From positions 1-14,917 of the forward strand of contig JAODNQ010000265.1 in NCBI GenBank assembly GCA_025464695.1: a stretch of 14,917 nt of DNA, in the 5' to 3' direction. The position numbers and the translations under genes were made by a program. Under the pieces are notes generated by a model. That model worked only from the letters and a program-made list of their open reading frames with translations. It had not been told where the DNA came from and did not search any database. Below, one piece after another: positions 1 to 11,288 of the stretch; position 1 is the stretch's first letter; each line of letters begins with the position of its first letter. Origin of the DNA: Frankiales bacterium. Its GTDB lineage: Bacteria; Actinomycetota; Actinomycetes; Mycobacteriales; SCTD01.

Positions 1-205
1 CGAGCCACTCGGCGGGTCCCTGGCCGCGGCTGTCCGTGACGCGGCCGAGCGCCTCGTAGCCGAGGACCGCGCCGTCGGTGAGCCGCACGAGCGGCTGGAC
101 GACGGCGGAGGACCCGCCGGGTGCCAGGGCCAGCCGCAGTCCGGCCAGGTCGAGGGCGGGCAGGGCGCTGCGCTGGTCGGGCAGGGCGAGAGGGTGCGCG
201 GTCAC
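1..205 (-). CDS. EAL-domain protein, N-terminal part (runs off the window)
   Basis: Reading from a GTG at 205 the minus strand encodes 68 residues before the window ends. Around residues 38-50 it shows the opening of an EAL phosphodiesterase domain: VVQPLVRLTDGAV followed by LGYEALGR, which matches the family pattern (I/V)QPIVxLxxGxVxGYEALxR, with Glu-Ala-Leu as the signature metal-site residues. The family hydrolyses cyclic di-GMP to pGpG. Only about 35 residues precede the domain, so no sensor or membrane segment lies in front of it. An AGAGGACAG-like ribosome binding site about 8 bases upstream supports the GTG start. The gene is divergent from leuA, with the 22-bp palindrome at 256-277 between them. 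Activity cannot be judged because the other catalytic motifs are outside the window; a degenerate EAL receptor is an alternative. Confidence 0.8.
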   Translation of the reverse strand, partial: MTAHPLALPDQRSALPALDLAGLRLALAPGGSSAVVQPLVRLTDGAVLGYEALGRVTDSRGQGPAEWL

Positions 206-255
206 CCTGTCCTCTCGGCAGGTGCGGTGACGTCCGTGTGAACGCGACGCGTCGA

Positions 256-277
256 TCCTGCGTCCGCGGACGCAGGA
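256..277. promoter_or_regulatory. Perfect 22-bp palindrome between EAL gene and leuA leader
   Basis: The half-site TCCTGCGTCCG at 256-266 is followed directly by its exact reverse complement CGGACGCAGGA, with no spacer. The palindrome covers the expected -35 region of the leader promoter whose -10 is at 287-292, so a dimeric repressor bound here could block transcription of leuA and perhaps of the divergent EAL gene. It could instead fold as a hairpin in a transcript from the minus side. No known regulator site is recognised. Confidence 0.5.
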
Positions 278-285
278 CCGGCTGA

Positions 286-4319
<4,034 letters not shown>

Positions 4320-4323
<4 letters not shown>

Positions 4324-5231
4324 GTCCTGCCCCGCCCGCGCGGGCGTCGCACCGCGAGCGTGACGGCGCCCGCCACGACCAGCGCCACCAGGTTGACGCC
4401 CAGCTGCGCCGCGGCCCCCAGGCACTCGTCGAGCCGTCCCGCTGCTGCCGCCAGGCCGACGTCCGCGGCGGCCGGCACGGTCGTCACCGACACGGCGACG
4501 CCCACGAGCGCGGCGCTCTTGGCCGACGTCAGCGCCACCACGCCGGCCACCCCGGCGAGCAGGGCGACGACGACCGCGTACCCGTCGGGCTGGCTGACGA
4601 AGGCGGTGAGGGGGCGCTGCTCACCGGCGTACGCCGGGGGGAAGCCGGCGGTCGCGCGCACCACGGCCCCGAGCACCAGGGCGGCGAGCGCTGCCGCGGG
4701 GAACCCCACCACCAGGGCGGTCAGCGAGCGCCGGGCGAGGTCCCACCGGCGCTCCACGACGGCCACGGTCAGCCCCGCGACCGGCCCGAACTCGGGGCCG
4801 ACGACCATCGCCCCGACGATAAGCACCGGGCTGTCGAGCAGCAGCCCGACGGCGGCGATCAGCGTCGCGGCCACGAGCAGCAGCAGGAACGACGTCGACA
4901 GCGTCGCCTCCTCGCCGCTGCGCGCCTCCACCTCCTCCCACACGACGGCGTCGACGCCGAGCCCGGGGGCGGCCTCCTCGGCGGCGTCGGCGTGCTCCGA
5001 CAGCGTGGTGTCGACGTTCTCGAGCGTGATCGCGCACTCGCCCACCGCCTGCAGGGCGCAGACGACGTCGGTGACGGCCTCCCGAGCGACGTCGGCCAGC
5101 AGCACGTCCCCGGCCGGCTCGACCGCCGCGCCGGACAGCAGCACCACGTGCGTCGCGCCCGGCTGCGTCTGCAGGACGTGCAGCAGGCCCGGCGTCAGGG
5201 CGGGTGGGGCGATCAGGCGGAGGGCGAGCAC
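4320..5231 (-). CDS. DUF389 family membrane protein
   Basis: A 303-residue protein with a soluble N-terminal half (about 1-110) and roughly six hydrophobic segments near residues 113-132, 134-157, 170-192, 217-235, 238-263 and 272-294. The conserved stretch [20 protein letters not shown] matches the core of the DUF389 / TIGR00341 family, whose biochemical role is unknown; it most likely sits in the cytoplasmic membrane. The C-terminus is a short Arg-rich cytoplasmic tail. GTG 5231 is the only well-placed start and has no clear ribosome binding site; CACGAT seven bases upstream is a weak -10 that would give a leaderless mRNA. Its stop overlaps the amylosucrase start, so the two form one transcription unit. 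It is divergent from leuB across 57 bases that contain an operator-like repeat. Confidence 0.85.
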
Positions 5232-5246
5232 GGGACCATCGTGGCA

Positions 5247-5273
5247 GTCCCAACGCGTGGGACGGCCGTCCCA
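5247..5273. promoter_or_regulatory. Triple inverted GTCCCA/TGGGAC repeat, operator-like
   Basis: GTCCCA at 5247-5252, TGGGAC at 5258-5263 and GTCCCA at 5268-5273 alternate in orientation. The last two form the perfect 16-bp palindrome TGGGACGGCCGTCCCA; the first two form a second dyad with a 5-base centre. The array ends two bases before the leuB -10 element and lies just upstream of the divergent DUF389 start. Two overlapping dyads sharing a half-site suggest a cooperative repressor or activator site that could control both directions. The cognate regulator is not known to me. Confidence 0.5.
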
Positions 5274-5275
5274 GA

Positions 5276-5281
5276 TACAGT
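5276..5281 (+). promoter_or_regulatory. -10 element (TACAGT) of leuB, probably leaderless
   Basis: TACAGT matches TANNNT and ends seven bases before the leuB ATG, so transcription would begin at or next to the start codon. leuB has no recognisable ribosome binding site, which supports leaderless translation. The -35 region would fall inside the inverted repeat at 5247-5273. Confidence 0.55.
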
Positions 5282-5288
5282 TCCGGGC

Positions 5289-6299
5289 ATGAGCACCCGG
5301 CTGGCGGTCATCGGCGGCGACGGCATCGGCCCCGAGGTCACGGAGGTGGCCCTCGAGGTGCTGCACGCCGTGCTCCCGGGCGTCGAGACCACCGACTACG
5401 ACCTCGGCGGCCGGTCCTACCGCCGCACCGGCGAGGTGCTGCCCGACAGCGTCCTCGAGGAGCTGCGCGACCACGACGCGATCCTGCTGGGCGCGGTCGG
5501 CGACCCCACCATCCCGCCCGGCGTCATCGAGCGCGGCCTGCTGCTGCGGCTGCGCTTCAGCCTGGACCACCACGTGAACCTGCGGCCGGTGCGGCTGTTC
5601 GAGGGGGTCGAGAGCCCGCTCGGCGACACCTCCTTCGACATGGTCGTCGTCCGCGAGGGCACCGAGGGGCCCTACGTCGGCAACGGCGGCAGCATGCGCA
5701 CGGGCACGCCGCACGAGGTCGCGACCGAGGTCAGCCTCAACACGGCGTACGGGGTGGAGCGGGTCGTCCGCGACGCCTTCGCCCGGGCCTCGGCGCGGCG
5801 CGGGCACGTGACGCTGGTGCACAAGACGAACGTCCTCGTGCACGCGGGCGGCCTGTGGAAGCGCGTCTTCGACCAGGTGGCGGCCGAGTTCCCGGACGTC
5901 GAGACGGCCTACCAGCACGTCGACGCCGCCTCGATGTTCTTCGTGACCGACCCCGGCCGCTTCGACGTCGTCGTGACGGACAACCTCTTCGGCGACATCC
6001 TCACCGACATCGGGGCTGCCATCGGCGGCGGCATCGGGCTGGCGGCGTCGGGCAACCTCGACGTCTCGCGCACCAACCCGAGCATGTTCGAGCCGGTGCA
6101 CGGCAGCGCCCCGGACATCGCCGGGCAGGGCCTCGCCGACCCGACGGCGGCGGTGCTGAGCGTCGCCCTGCTGCTCGAGCACCTGGGGCACCCGGAGCAG
6201 GCGCAGCGGGTCGAGGCCGCGGTCGCCGCCGACCTCGCCACCCGTCCCGGGTCCCGGCCGACCGCGGCCGTGCGCGGAGCCCTGCTCGACCGCCTGTAG
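5289..6299 (+). CDS. leuB: 3-isopropylmalate dehydrogenase (EC 1.1.1.85)
   Basis: Oxidises and decarboxylates 3-isopropylmalate to 2-oxoisocaproate with NAD+, the third step of leucine synthesis. The 336-residue length matches the short actinobacterial LeuB. It carries the family's GDGIGPEV near the N-terminus, EGTEGPY with Y129, HKTN with catalytic K179, QHVDAA with D212, and [10 protein letters not shown] with metal-binding D236 and D240; [10 protein letters not shown] and ANP-type NAD-binding residues follow. ATG 5289 is chosen because a TANNNT element lies seven bases upstream and an upstream extension would cross the operator-like repeat. ilvE follows 65 bases downstream. Tartrate dehydrogenase is a related family, but the leucine gene context and strong motif match favour LeuB. 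Confidence 0.96.
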   Translation: MSTRLAVIGGDGIGPEVTEVALEVLHAVLPGVETTDYDLGGRSYRRTGEVLPDSVLEELRDHDAILLGAVGDPTIPPGVIERGLLLRLRFSLDHHVNLRPVRLFEGVESPLGDTSFDMVVVREGTEGPYVGNGGSMRTGTPHEVATEVSLNTAYGVERVVRDAFARASARRGHVTLVHKTNVLVHAGGLWKRVFDQVAAEFPDVETAYQHVDAASMFFVTDPGRFDVVVTDNLFGDILTDIGAAIGGGIGLAASGNLDVSRTNPSMFEPVHGSAPDIAGQGLADPTAAVLSVALLLEHLGHPEQAQRVEAAVAADLATRPGSRPTAAVRGALLDRL

Positions 6300-6316
6300 G
6301 GCGCCGCCGCTGCGGC

Positions 6317-6322
6317 TACCGT
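6317..6322 (+). promoter_or_regulatory. Possible -10 element (TACCGT) upstream of ilvE
   Basis: TACCGT fits TANNNT in the leuB-ilvE gap and would give an untranslated leader of roughly 35 bases containing the strong ribosome binding site AGGGAGGA. No convincing -35 sequence is seen 17-18 bases upstream, so ilvE may also be read through from leuB. Confidence 0.35.
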
Positions 6323-6364
6323 GGCGGCTCGAGCGCCCCTCAGACGGGCCGTAGGGAGGACGAC

Positions 6365-7444
6365 GTGGAGTTCCAGCTGCAGCCGACGGGCACGCCGGTC
6401 GACGCCGAGGCGCGGGCCTCCGTGCTCGCCGACCCGGCCTTCGGGCGCGTCTTCACCGACCACATGGTGAGCATCAGCTGGACCCGGGAGCGGGGCTGGC
6501 ACGACGCCGCGCTGCTGCCCTACGGCCCGCTCCAGGTCGACCCCGCCAACGTCGTCCTGCACTACGCGCAGGAGGTCTTCGAAGGGCTCAAGGCCTACCG
6601 CCAGCCCGACGGCGGCGTCGGCCTGTTCCGCCCCGACCTCAACGCCGCCCGCATGGTGCGCTCCTGCGAGCGGCTCGCCCTGCCGGCGCTCCCGCCCGAG
6701 GACTTCGTGGCCGCCGTCGAGCTCCTCGTGCGCACCGACGCGGCGTGGGTGCCCGAGGGCGAGGGGACGTCGCTGTACCTGCGGCCGTTCATGTTCGCCG
6801 ACGAGGTCGGCCTCGGGGTGCGGCCGAGCGACTCCGCCCGCTTCCTGGTCATCGCGAGCCCCGCCGGCAACTACTTCTCCGGGCCGCTGCGGCCGGTCTC
6901 GCTGTGGCTGTCGCAGGACTACACCCGGGCGGCGCCGGGCGGCATGGGCGCGGCCAAGACCGGCGGCAACTACGCCGCCAGCCTCGTGGCCCAGCAGGAG
7001 GCCATCGCCCACGGCTGCGACCAGGTCGTGTTCCTCGACGCCGTCGAGAAGCGCTGGGTCGAGGAGCTCGGGGGCATGAACATGTTCTTCGTGCTCGACG
7101 ACGGCACGATCGTCACCCCCGAGCTGACCGGCACGATCCTCGAGGGCGTCACCCGCGAATCCGTCATGACGCTGGCCCGCGAGGCGGGCCACACCGTCGA
7201 GGAGCGGCGGTTCGACGTCGACGAGTGGCGCAAGGGCGCGGTCGACGGCCGGGTCGTCGAGGTCTTCGCCTGCGGCACCGCCGCGGTCATCACTCCGGTC
7301 GGCGCGCTGCGCTGGCCGGGCGGCGAGGCCGTGGCCGGCGACGGGCAGCCCGGCCCGGTGACGACGAAGCTGCGCAGCGCGCTGCTCGACCTGCAGTACG
7401 GCCGCACCCCCGACACGCACGGGTGGGTCCGCCGGGTCGTCTGA
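6365..7444 (+). CDS. ilvE: Branched-chain amino acid aminotransferase (EC 2.6.1.42)
   Basis: A PLP enzyme of fold-type IV that transfers the amino group from glutamate to the 2-oxo acids of leucine, isoleucine and valine as the last synthetic step (and the first of breakdown). At 359 residues it has the length of the BCAT group II enzymes of actinobacteria. Key stretches are the N-terminal HYAQEVFEGLKAYR, the family segment SLYLRPFMFADE, the PLP lysine K198 in GAAKTGGNYAASL, LDAVEKRWVEELGGMNMFFV and the phosphate-binding loop LTGTILEGVTRES. GTG 6365 follows AGGGAGGA by six bases, a strong ribosome binding site that fixes the start. It directly follows leuB, which fits its role in the leucine pathway. 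Confidence 0.96.
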   Translation: MEFQLQPTGTPVDAEARASVLADPAFGRVFTDHMVSISWTRERGWHDAALLPYGPLQVDPANVVLHYAQEVFEGLKAYRQPDGGVGLFRPDLNAARMVRSCERLALPALPPEDFVAAVELLVRTDAAWVPEGEGTSLYLRPFMFADEVGLGVRPSDSARFLVIASPAGNYFSGPLRPVSLWLSQDYTRAAPGGMGAAKTGGNYAASLVAQQEAIAHGCDQVVFLDAVEKRWVEELGGMNMFFVLDDGTIVTPELTGTILEGVTRESVMTLAREAGHTVEERRFDVDEWRKGAVDGRVVEVFACGTAAVITPVGALRWPGGEAVAGDGQPGPVTTKLRSALLDLQYGRTPDTHGWVRRVV

Positions 7445-7447
7445 CCC

Positions 7448-7477
7448 TTGCCGTCGGCCCCGGAGCGGGCCTACGGT
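7448..7477 (+). promoter_or_regulatory. Promoter (TTGCCG, 18 bases, TACGGT) of the CBS-domain gene
   Basis: TTGCCG at 7448-7453 and TACGGT at 7472-7477 are separated by 18 bases, giving a sigma-70-like housekeeping promoter just after the ilvE stop. The predicted leader of about 15-20 bases contains the ribosome binding site GGAGGTG at 7491-7497. Confidence 0.55.
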
Positions 7478-7500
7478 CGCGGTCGACCCCGGAGGTGCCC

Positions 7501-7884
7501 GTGCTGGTCCGAGACGCGATGACGTCAGCGGTGCTCACGGTTGGGCCGGCGCACACCCTGCGCCAGGCCGCGACCCAGATGGCGGACCGGAAGGTCGGCG
7601 CCGCGCTCGTGATGGACCCCGACGCCGACGGCCCGGGGATCCTCACCGAGCGCGACGTCCTGCTCGCCGTCGCTGCCGGGCAGGACCCCGAGCGCGAGCT
7701 GGTCGGCGACCACCTCACGGCCGACGCCGTCAGCGCCGAGCCCGACTGGGACCTCGAGCGCGCGGCCGCCACCATGGTCCGCGGCGGGTTCCGCCACCTC
7801 GTGGTCTGCGACGGCCCCGACGTCGTCGGCGTCCTGTCGGTGCGTGACCTCGTCCGCGTGTGGAGCAGCGCTCCTGTCGCCTAG
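7501..7884 (+). CDS. Two-CBS-domain protein
   Basis: The 127-residue protein consists almost entirely of a CBS pair (Bateman module): residues about 1-60 (VRDAMTSAVLTVGP ... GILTERDVLLAVA) and about 67-125 (DHLTADAVSAEPD ... GVLSVRDLVRVW). Such modules bind adenosyl ligands such as AMP, ATP or S-adenosylmethionine and act as energy or redox sensors, often in trans on a partner. No catalytic or membrane domain is attached, so the target is unknown. GTG 7501 follows GGAGGTG by three bases, which is somewhat close, but the promoter and the MxVRDxM start of a CBS domain support it. The following GGDEF-EAL gene appears to start inside its last 41 bases, so the pair may be co-expressed. Confidence 0.85.
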   Translation: MLVRDAMTSAVLTVGPAHTLRQAATQMADRKVGAALVMDPDADGPGILTERDVLLAVAAGQDPERELVGDHLTADAVSAEPDWDLERAAATMVRGGFRHLVVCDGPDVVGVLSVRDLVRVWSSAPVA

Positions 7885-10219
7885 CCCGTCGGACCCGCCC
7901 TCCCGCACCGTCCCCGGTGGGTACCCCCTGTCCGCGCCCGCCCTGCACGACGGCGTCGACGGGCGCGCCGACTCGCTCCGCCGGCTCCACCGCCTGGTGC
8001 GCGAGGTCAACGGCGACCTCGACCTCGGGCGGACCCTCGAGAGCGTCTGCCAGGGCATCGTCGACGGCCTGGGCTTCGAGGTGTCGGTGCTGAACCTCGT
8101 CCTGCCGGACGGGCGCCTCAGGGTGGTCGCGTGCGCCGGCGACGCCCAGGCGCGCGCGACCCTGCTCGGGACCGAGGCGCCGCGCGACGAGTGGGAGGCG
8201 CTGATGGCCGCCTGCCAGCCGGTGGGCGACCTCCTGGTCGACTACCTGCACCTGGTGCCGGACGACTCCCCGGTCGTCAGCTGGGTGCCGGACCGTCCGG
8301 TCGTGTCCGGCGACGGCGCCTGGCAGCCCCTCGACCAGCTGCTGGCGCCCCTGCGCACCGCCCGCAGCGGCCTCGTCGGCGTCATCAGCGTCGACCTCCC
8401 GCGCGACGGCTGCCGGCCCGGCCAGGCGCAGCTGGAGCTGCTCGAGATGTACGCCGCGCAGGTGAGCATCGCCATCGAGAACGCCCAGCTCCACGACGCG
8501 CTGCTGCAGCAGAACGCCGACGCCGCGGAGGCCCTCGGGCGCCTGTCGACGCTGGTGACCAGCACGCCCGTCGGCATCGTCGAGCTCGACCTCGACGGTC
8601 GCGTGCGGGTCTGGAACGCGGCGGCGGAGCGCATCTTCGGCTGGACCGCCGCCCAGGTCCTGGGCGCGCTCAACCCGGTCGCCCCGGAGGACGAGTACGA
8701 CAGCCGGCTCGTGGAGCTCACGCACGCCCCCGCCGTGCGGGTGCCGGTGCAGCGCGTGCGGCGTGACGGCGCGGTCGTCGACCTCGAGATGTCGGCGTCG
8801 GTGCTGCGCGACGACGCCGGCCGGCCGTTCGGCTTCCTGGGCGTCTACGAGGACACGACCGGCCGCCGCCAGCTCGAGGAGGAGCTGCGGGCCGCGGCCC
8901 ACACCGACCCGCTGACCGGCCTGGCGAACCGTGCGCTGTTCGCCGAGCGGCTGGAGGCGCAGGCGGGCTCCCCGGACGGCGCCACGGTGCTGCTGCTGGA
9001 CCTCGACGGCTTCAAGGGCGTGAACGACACCGCCGGCCACGCTGCGGGCGACCGGGTGCTCGTGGAGGTCGCCCGGCGCACCGAGGCGGTCTGCCGCAGC
9101 GACGACCTCGTGGCGCGCCTCGGGGGCGACGAGTTCGTCGTGCTGCTGGGGGGCGGGGACGGGCCGCCGCAGCGGCCGCTGGACGGCGCCGGCGCCGAGG
9201 TGCTGGCCGCCCGGCTGGTCGAGGTCCTGGGGCAGCCGGTGCCGGTCGGCGTCGGCACCGTGAGCCTGGGCGCCAGCGTCGGGCTGGCCCGCTCCACGGG
9301 AGCGTCCCGGGCCGACGACCTGCTGCGCGACGCCGACACCGCCATGTACGCGGCCAAGGCCGCCGGCAAGGGGCGCTACCGGGTGTTCGAGCCGCAGCTG
9401 CGGGCCGACCTGCTGGAGCGGACCGCCCTCGTCGACGACCTGCGCACGGCCCTGCGCGCCGGCGACCAGCTGTTCCTGCGCTGGCACCCGGTGGTCCGCG
9501 TGCCCGACGCGCGGGTGCTGGGGCTCGAGGCGCTGGTCCGCTGGCAGCACCCGACCCGGGGGGAGCTGGCTCCCGGCGTGTTCGTGCCGCTGGCGGAGGA
9601 CTCCGGGCTGGTGGTCGACCTCGGCCGCGAGGTGCTGCACCGGGCCTGCACCGCCCTGCGCGGCTGGCACGACACCCTGCCCGCGCACGCCCTGCCCCTG
9701 ATCAGCGTGAACCTGTCGCCCGTCCAGGTCCGGGCCGACGTCGTCGCCACCGTCCGCGACGTCCTGCGCGACACCGGCGCCGACCCGGGCCGACTGGTGC
9801 TCGAGCTCACCGAGGACGTCCTCATCGACGACGTCGAGGACGCCGTCGCGGTGCTGCAGGAGCTGCGCGCCCTCGGGGTCCGGCTGGCCCTGGACGACTT
9901 CGGCGCCGGGTACTCCTCGCTCGCCTACCTCAAGCGGCTGCCGGTCGAGGTGGTCAAGCTGGACCGGTCGCTGCTCGTCGGGGCGGAGTCCGACCCGTCG
10001 GCCCTCGCGCTGCTCGACGGCGTCGTCGGGCTGGTCGGGCGGCTCGGCCTGCACGCGGTGGCCGAGGGGGTCGAGACGCTGGAGCAGTGGCAGCTGCTGG
10101 AGCGGCTCGGCTGCCCCTCGGCGCAGGGCTACCTGGTGGCGCGGCCGCTGCGGGTCGACGACGTGCCCCGGCTGCTGCGGGTGGGCCGGGCGAGCAGCGG
10201 CACGGTGCCGGCCCGGTAG
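7844..10219 (+). CDS. GAF-PAS-GGDEF-EAL cyclic di-GMP cyclase/phosphodiesterase
   Basis: A 791-residue soluble protein with no membrane segment. Order: variable start, GAF domain (about 45-215), PAS/PAC (about 232-342), GGDEF (about 350-515), EAL (about 525-780). The cyclase motif GGDEF is intact at 427-431, and an RxxD inhibitory site (R418, D421) stands five residues before it, so product feedback is expected. The EAL half keeps E562-A563-L564, N623, E654, D684-D685, K705 and E741, so it also looks catalytic. It should therefore make or break c-di-GMP according to signals sensed by GAF and PAS; which activity wins cannot be read from sequence. GTG 7844 lies within the CBS gene and has no obvious ribosome binding site; the next in-frame GTG at 7997 would still keep the GAF domain, so the start is uncertain. 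The stop codon lies in the first unit of a 17-bp tandem repeat. Confidence 0.92.
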   Translation: MTSSACGAALLSPSPSDPPSRTVPGGYPLSAPALHDGVDGRADSLRRLHRLVREVNGDLDLGRTLESVCQGIVDGLGFEVSVLNLVLPDGRLRVVACAGDAQARATLLGTEAPRDEWEALMAACQPVGDLLVDYLHLVPDDSPVVSWVPDRPVVSGDGAWQPLDQLLAPLRTARSGLVGVISVDLPRDGCRPGQAQLELLEMYAAQVSIAIENAQLHDALLQQNADAAEALGRLSTLVTSTPVGIVELDLDGRVRVWNAAAERIFGWTAAQVLGALNPVAPEDEYDSRLVELTHAPAVRVPVQRVRRDGAVVDLEMSASVLRDDAGRPFGFLGVYEDTTGRRQLEEELRAAAHTDPLTGLANRALFAERLEAQAGSPDGATVLLLDLDGFKGVNDTAGHAAGDRVLVEVARRTEAVCRSDDLVARLGGDEFVVLLGGGDGPPQRPLDGAGAEVLAARLVEVLGQPVPVGVGTVSLGASVGLARSTGASRADDLLRDADTAMYAAKAAGKGRYRVFEPQLRADLLERTALVDDLRTALRAGDQLFLRWHPVVRVPDARVLGLEALVRWQHPTRGELAPGVFVPLAEDSGLVVDLGREVLHRACTALRGWHDTLPAHALPLISVNLSPVQVRADVVATVRDVLRDTGADPGRLVLELTEDVLIDDVEDAVAVLQELRALGVRLALDDFGAGYSSLAYLKRLPVEVVKLDRSLLVGAESDPSALALLDGVVGLVGRLGLHAVAEGVETLEQWQLLERLGCPSAQGYLVARPLRVDDVPRLLRVGRASSGTVPAR

Positions 10220-10287
10220 CGGTGCCGGCGAGGTGGCGGCGCCGGCGAGGTGGCGGCGCCGGCCAGGTAGCGGTGCCGTCCCGGTAG
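10203..10287. repeat. Five tandem copies of a 17-bp GC-rich repeat
   Basis: Five contiguous 17-base units begin at 10203, 10220, 10237, 10254 and 10271, with the form CGGYGCCGKCSMGGTRG. Units 1, 4 and 5 end in TAG and units 2 and 3 in TGG; the TAG of unit 1 is the stop codon of the GGDEF-EAL gene. Because 17 is not a multiple of three, copy-number change beyond the stop does not alter the protein. The units contain GCCGGC and GGCGCC and can fold on each other, so the array could act as a transcription-termination or mRNA 3'-end structure. The rest of the gap to 10355 holds no ORF. Confidence 0.85.
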
Positions 10288-10355
10288 ACGTGGTGGTCCG
10301 GGGGCAGGGCAGTCTGGGACCGGACCCAGCCGCCTCACCCCTCGGGAGCCTCCTC

Positions 10356-11219
10356 GTGATCCTCGTGACCGGAGCCACCGGCAACGTCGGCGGCGCGCTC
10401 GTCGCCCAGCTCTCCCGCGCCGGCGTCCCCGCCCGTGCCCTCGTCCGCAGCCCGTCCCGTGCCGACGACCTGCGCGGCTACGACGTCGACCTCGCCATCG
10501 GGTCCTACGAGGACCCCGCCTCGCTCGGCGCCGCGCTCGACGGCGTCGACCGCGTCTTCCTCGTCAGCCCCGGCAGCCCGGTCATGGCCGACCAGGAGCT
10601 CGCCGTCGTCGCGGCCGTGCAGGCGCACGCCCCCGAGGCGCACGTCGTCAAGCTGGCCGCGGCCGGCGTCGACGCCCCCGGCGGGACCGGCGTGCGCTTC
10701 CTGCAGCTGCACCGGCAGGTCGTGCAGGGTCTGGCCGACAGCGGCCTGGCCTCCACCGTGCTGGCCCCCGGGTCGTTCATGCAGAACCTGCTCGGCCAGG
10801 CGGGCAGCGTGCAGGAGCAGAGCGTGGTCCGGGCCGCCGTCGGCGACGGTGCGGTCAGCCACGTGGACGTCCGCGACGTCGCGGCGGTGGCGGCGCACGT
10901 CCTCACCAGCGACGGGCACGAGGGGGCGACGTACACGATCACCGGCCCGGAGGCGCTGACGTACGCGCAGGTGGCGGAGACGCTCTCGCGCGTGCTCGGC
11001 CGCGAGGTGCGCTTCGAGGACGTCGAGCCGGCGCAGTACCGGGCGTCGCTCGTCTCCGCCGGGGTGCCGGAGTGGACCGTCGACGGTCTGCTCGAGCTCG
11101 GGGAGGTCTACCGCTCCGGTGGCGCCGCAGGCGTGACGGACGAGGTGCAGAAGGCCACGGGGTCGCCCGCACGCCCCCTGGAGCAGTTCCTGACCGAGCA
11201 CCGCGCCGCGTTCGCCTGA
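10356..11219 (+). CDS. NmrA-like / atypical SDR NAD(P)-binding oxidoreductase
   Basis: A 287-residue protein that opens with ILVTGATGNVGGALVAQL, the GxxGxxG dinucleotide-binding loop (G6, G9, G12) of atypical short-chain dehydrogenases. Further family features are LVRSPSRADDL after beta-2 (usually NADP-selective), the D-x-VFLVSP stretch, HVVKLAAAGVDAP, LAPGSFMQN and HVDVRDVAAVAAHVL near residues 168-182, and a C-terminal substrate lobe ending ARPLEQFLTEHRAAF. No YxxxK catalytic pair is evident, as in NmrA and quinone-oxidoreductase 2 (YtfG/QorB) relatives. GTG 10356 is used because the glycine loop follows at once and GGGAG lies ten bases upstream. Substrate unknown; a redox sensor or quinone reductase role is possible. 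It precedes the FAH gene by 69 bases, with a hairpin in between. Confidence 0.85.
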   Translation: MILVTGATGNVGGALVAQLSRAGVPARALVRSPSRADDLRGYDVDLAIGSYEDPASLGAALDGVDRVFLVSPGSPVMADQELAVVAAVQAHAPEAHVVKLAAAGVDAPGGTGVRFLQLHRQVVQGLADSGLASTVLAPGSFMQNLLGQAGSVQEQSVVRAAVGDGAVSHVDVRDVAAVAAHVLTSDGHEGATYTITGPEALTYAQVAETLSRVLGREVRFEDVEPAQYRASLVSAGVPEWTVDGLLELGEVYRSGGAAGVTDEVQKATGSPARPLEQFLTEHRAAFA

Positions 11220-11232
11220 GGACCCGCCGGGA

Positions 11233-11261
11233 GGGGGTCGGTAGCCTCGGCACCGACCCCC
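11233..11261 (+). terminator. 10-bp perfect hairpin, bare terminator or operator over a -10 element
   Basis: GGGGGTCGGT at 11233-11242 pairs exactly with ACCGACCCCC at 11252-11261 around a 9-base loop, starting 13 bases after the oxidoreductase stop. There is no U-tract, but actinobacterial terminators often lack one. TAGCCT at 11242-11247, in the loop, fits a TANNNT -10 for the FAH-gltX genes, with the start about 11254 and a leader of 35 bases. The same dyad could thus be a repressor site on that promoter; the two readings cannot be separated here. Confidence 0.5.
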
Positions 11262-11288
11262 GCTCGGCTCCCGGAAGGCCCCTCCCGC

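Noticed and set aside
5232..6191. N-terminal extension of the DUF389 frame back to 6191
   Set aside because: The extension is antisense to leuB and crosses the divergent promoter region; family similarity begins only at the GTG at 5231.
6300..6330. leuB terminator formed by GCCGCC/GGCGGC pairing
   Set aside because: Only short 5-6 bp pairings are possible in this uniformly GC-rich stretch, which is not more than expected by chance.
10203..10287. CRISPR array
   Set aside because: The 17-bp units are contiguous with no spacers, so this is a tandem repeat; no cas genes are present.
7730..10384. A long minus-strand reading frame opposite the GGDEF-EAL gene
   Set aside because: The plus strand has all GAF, PAS, GGDEF and EAL motifs; the antisense frame shows only compositional bias.
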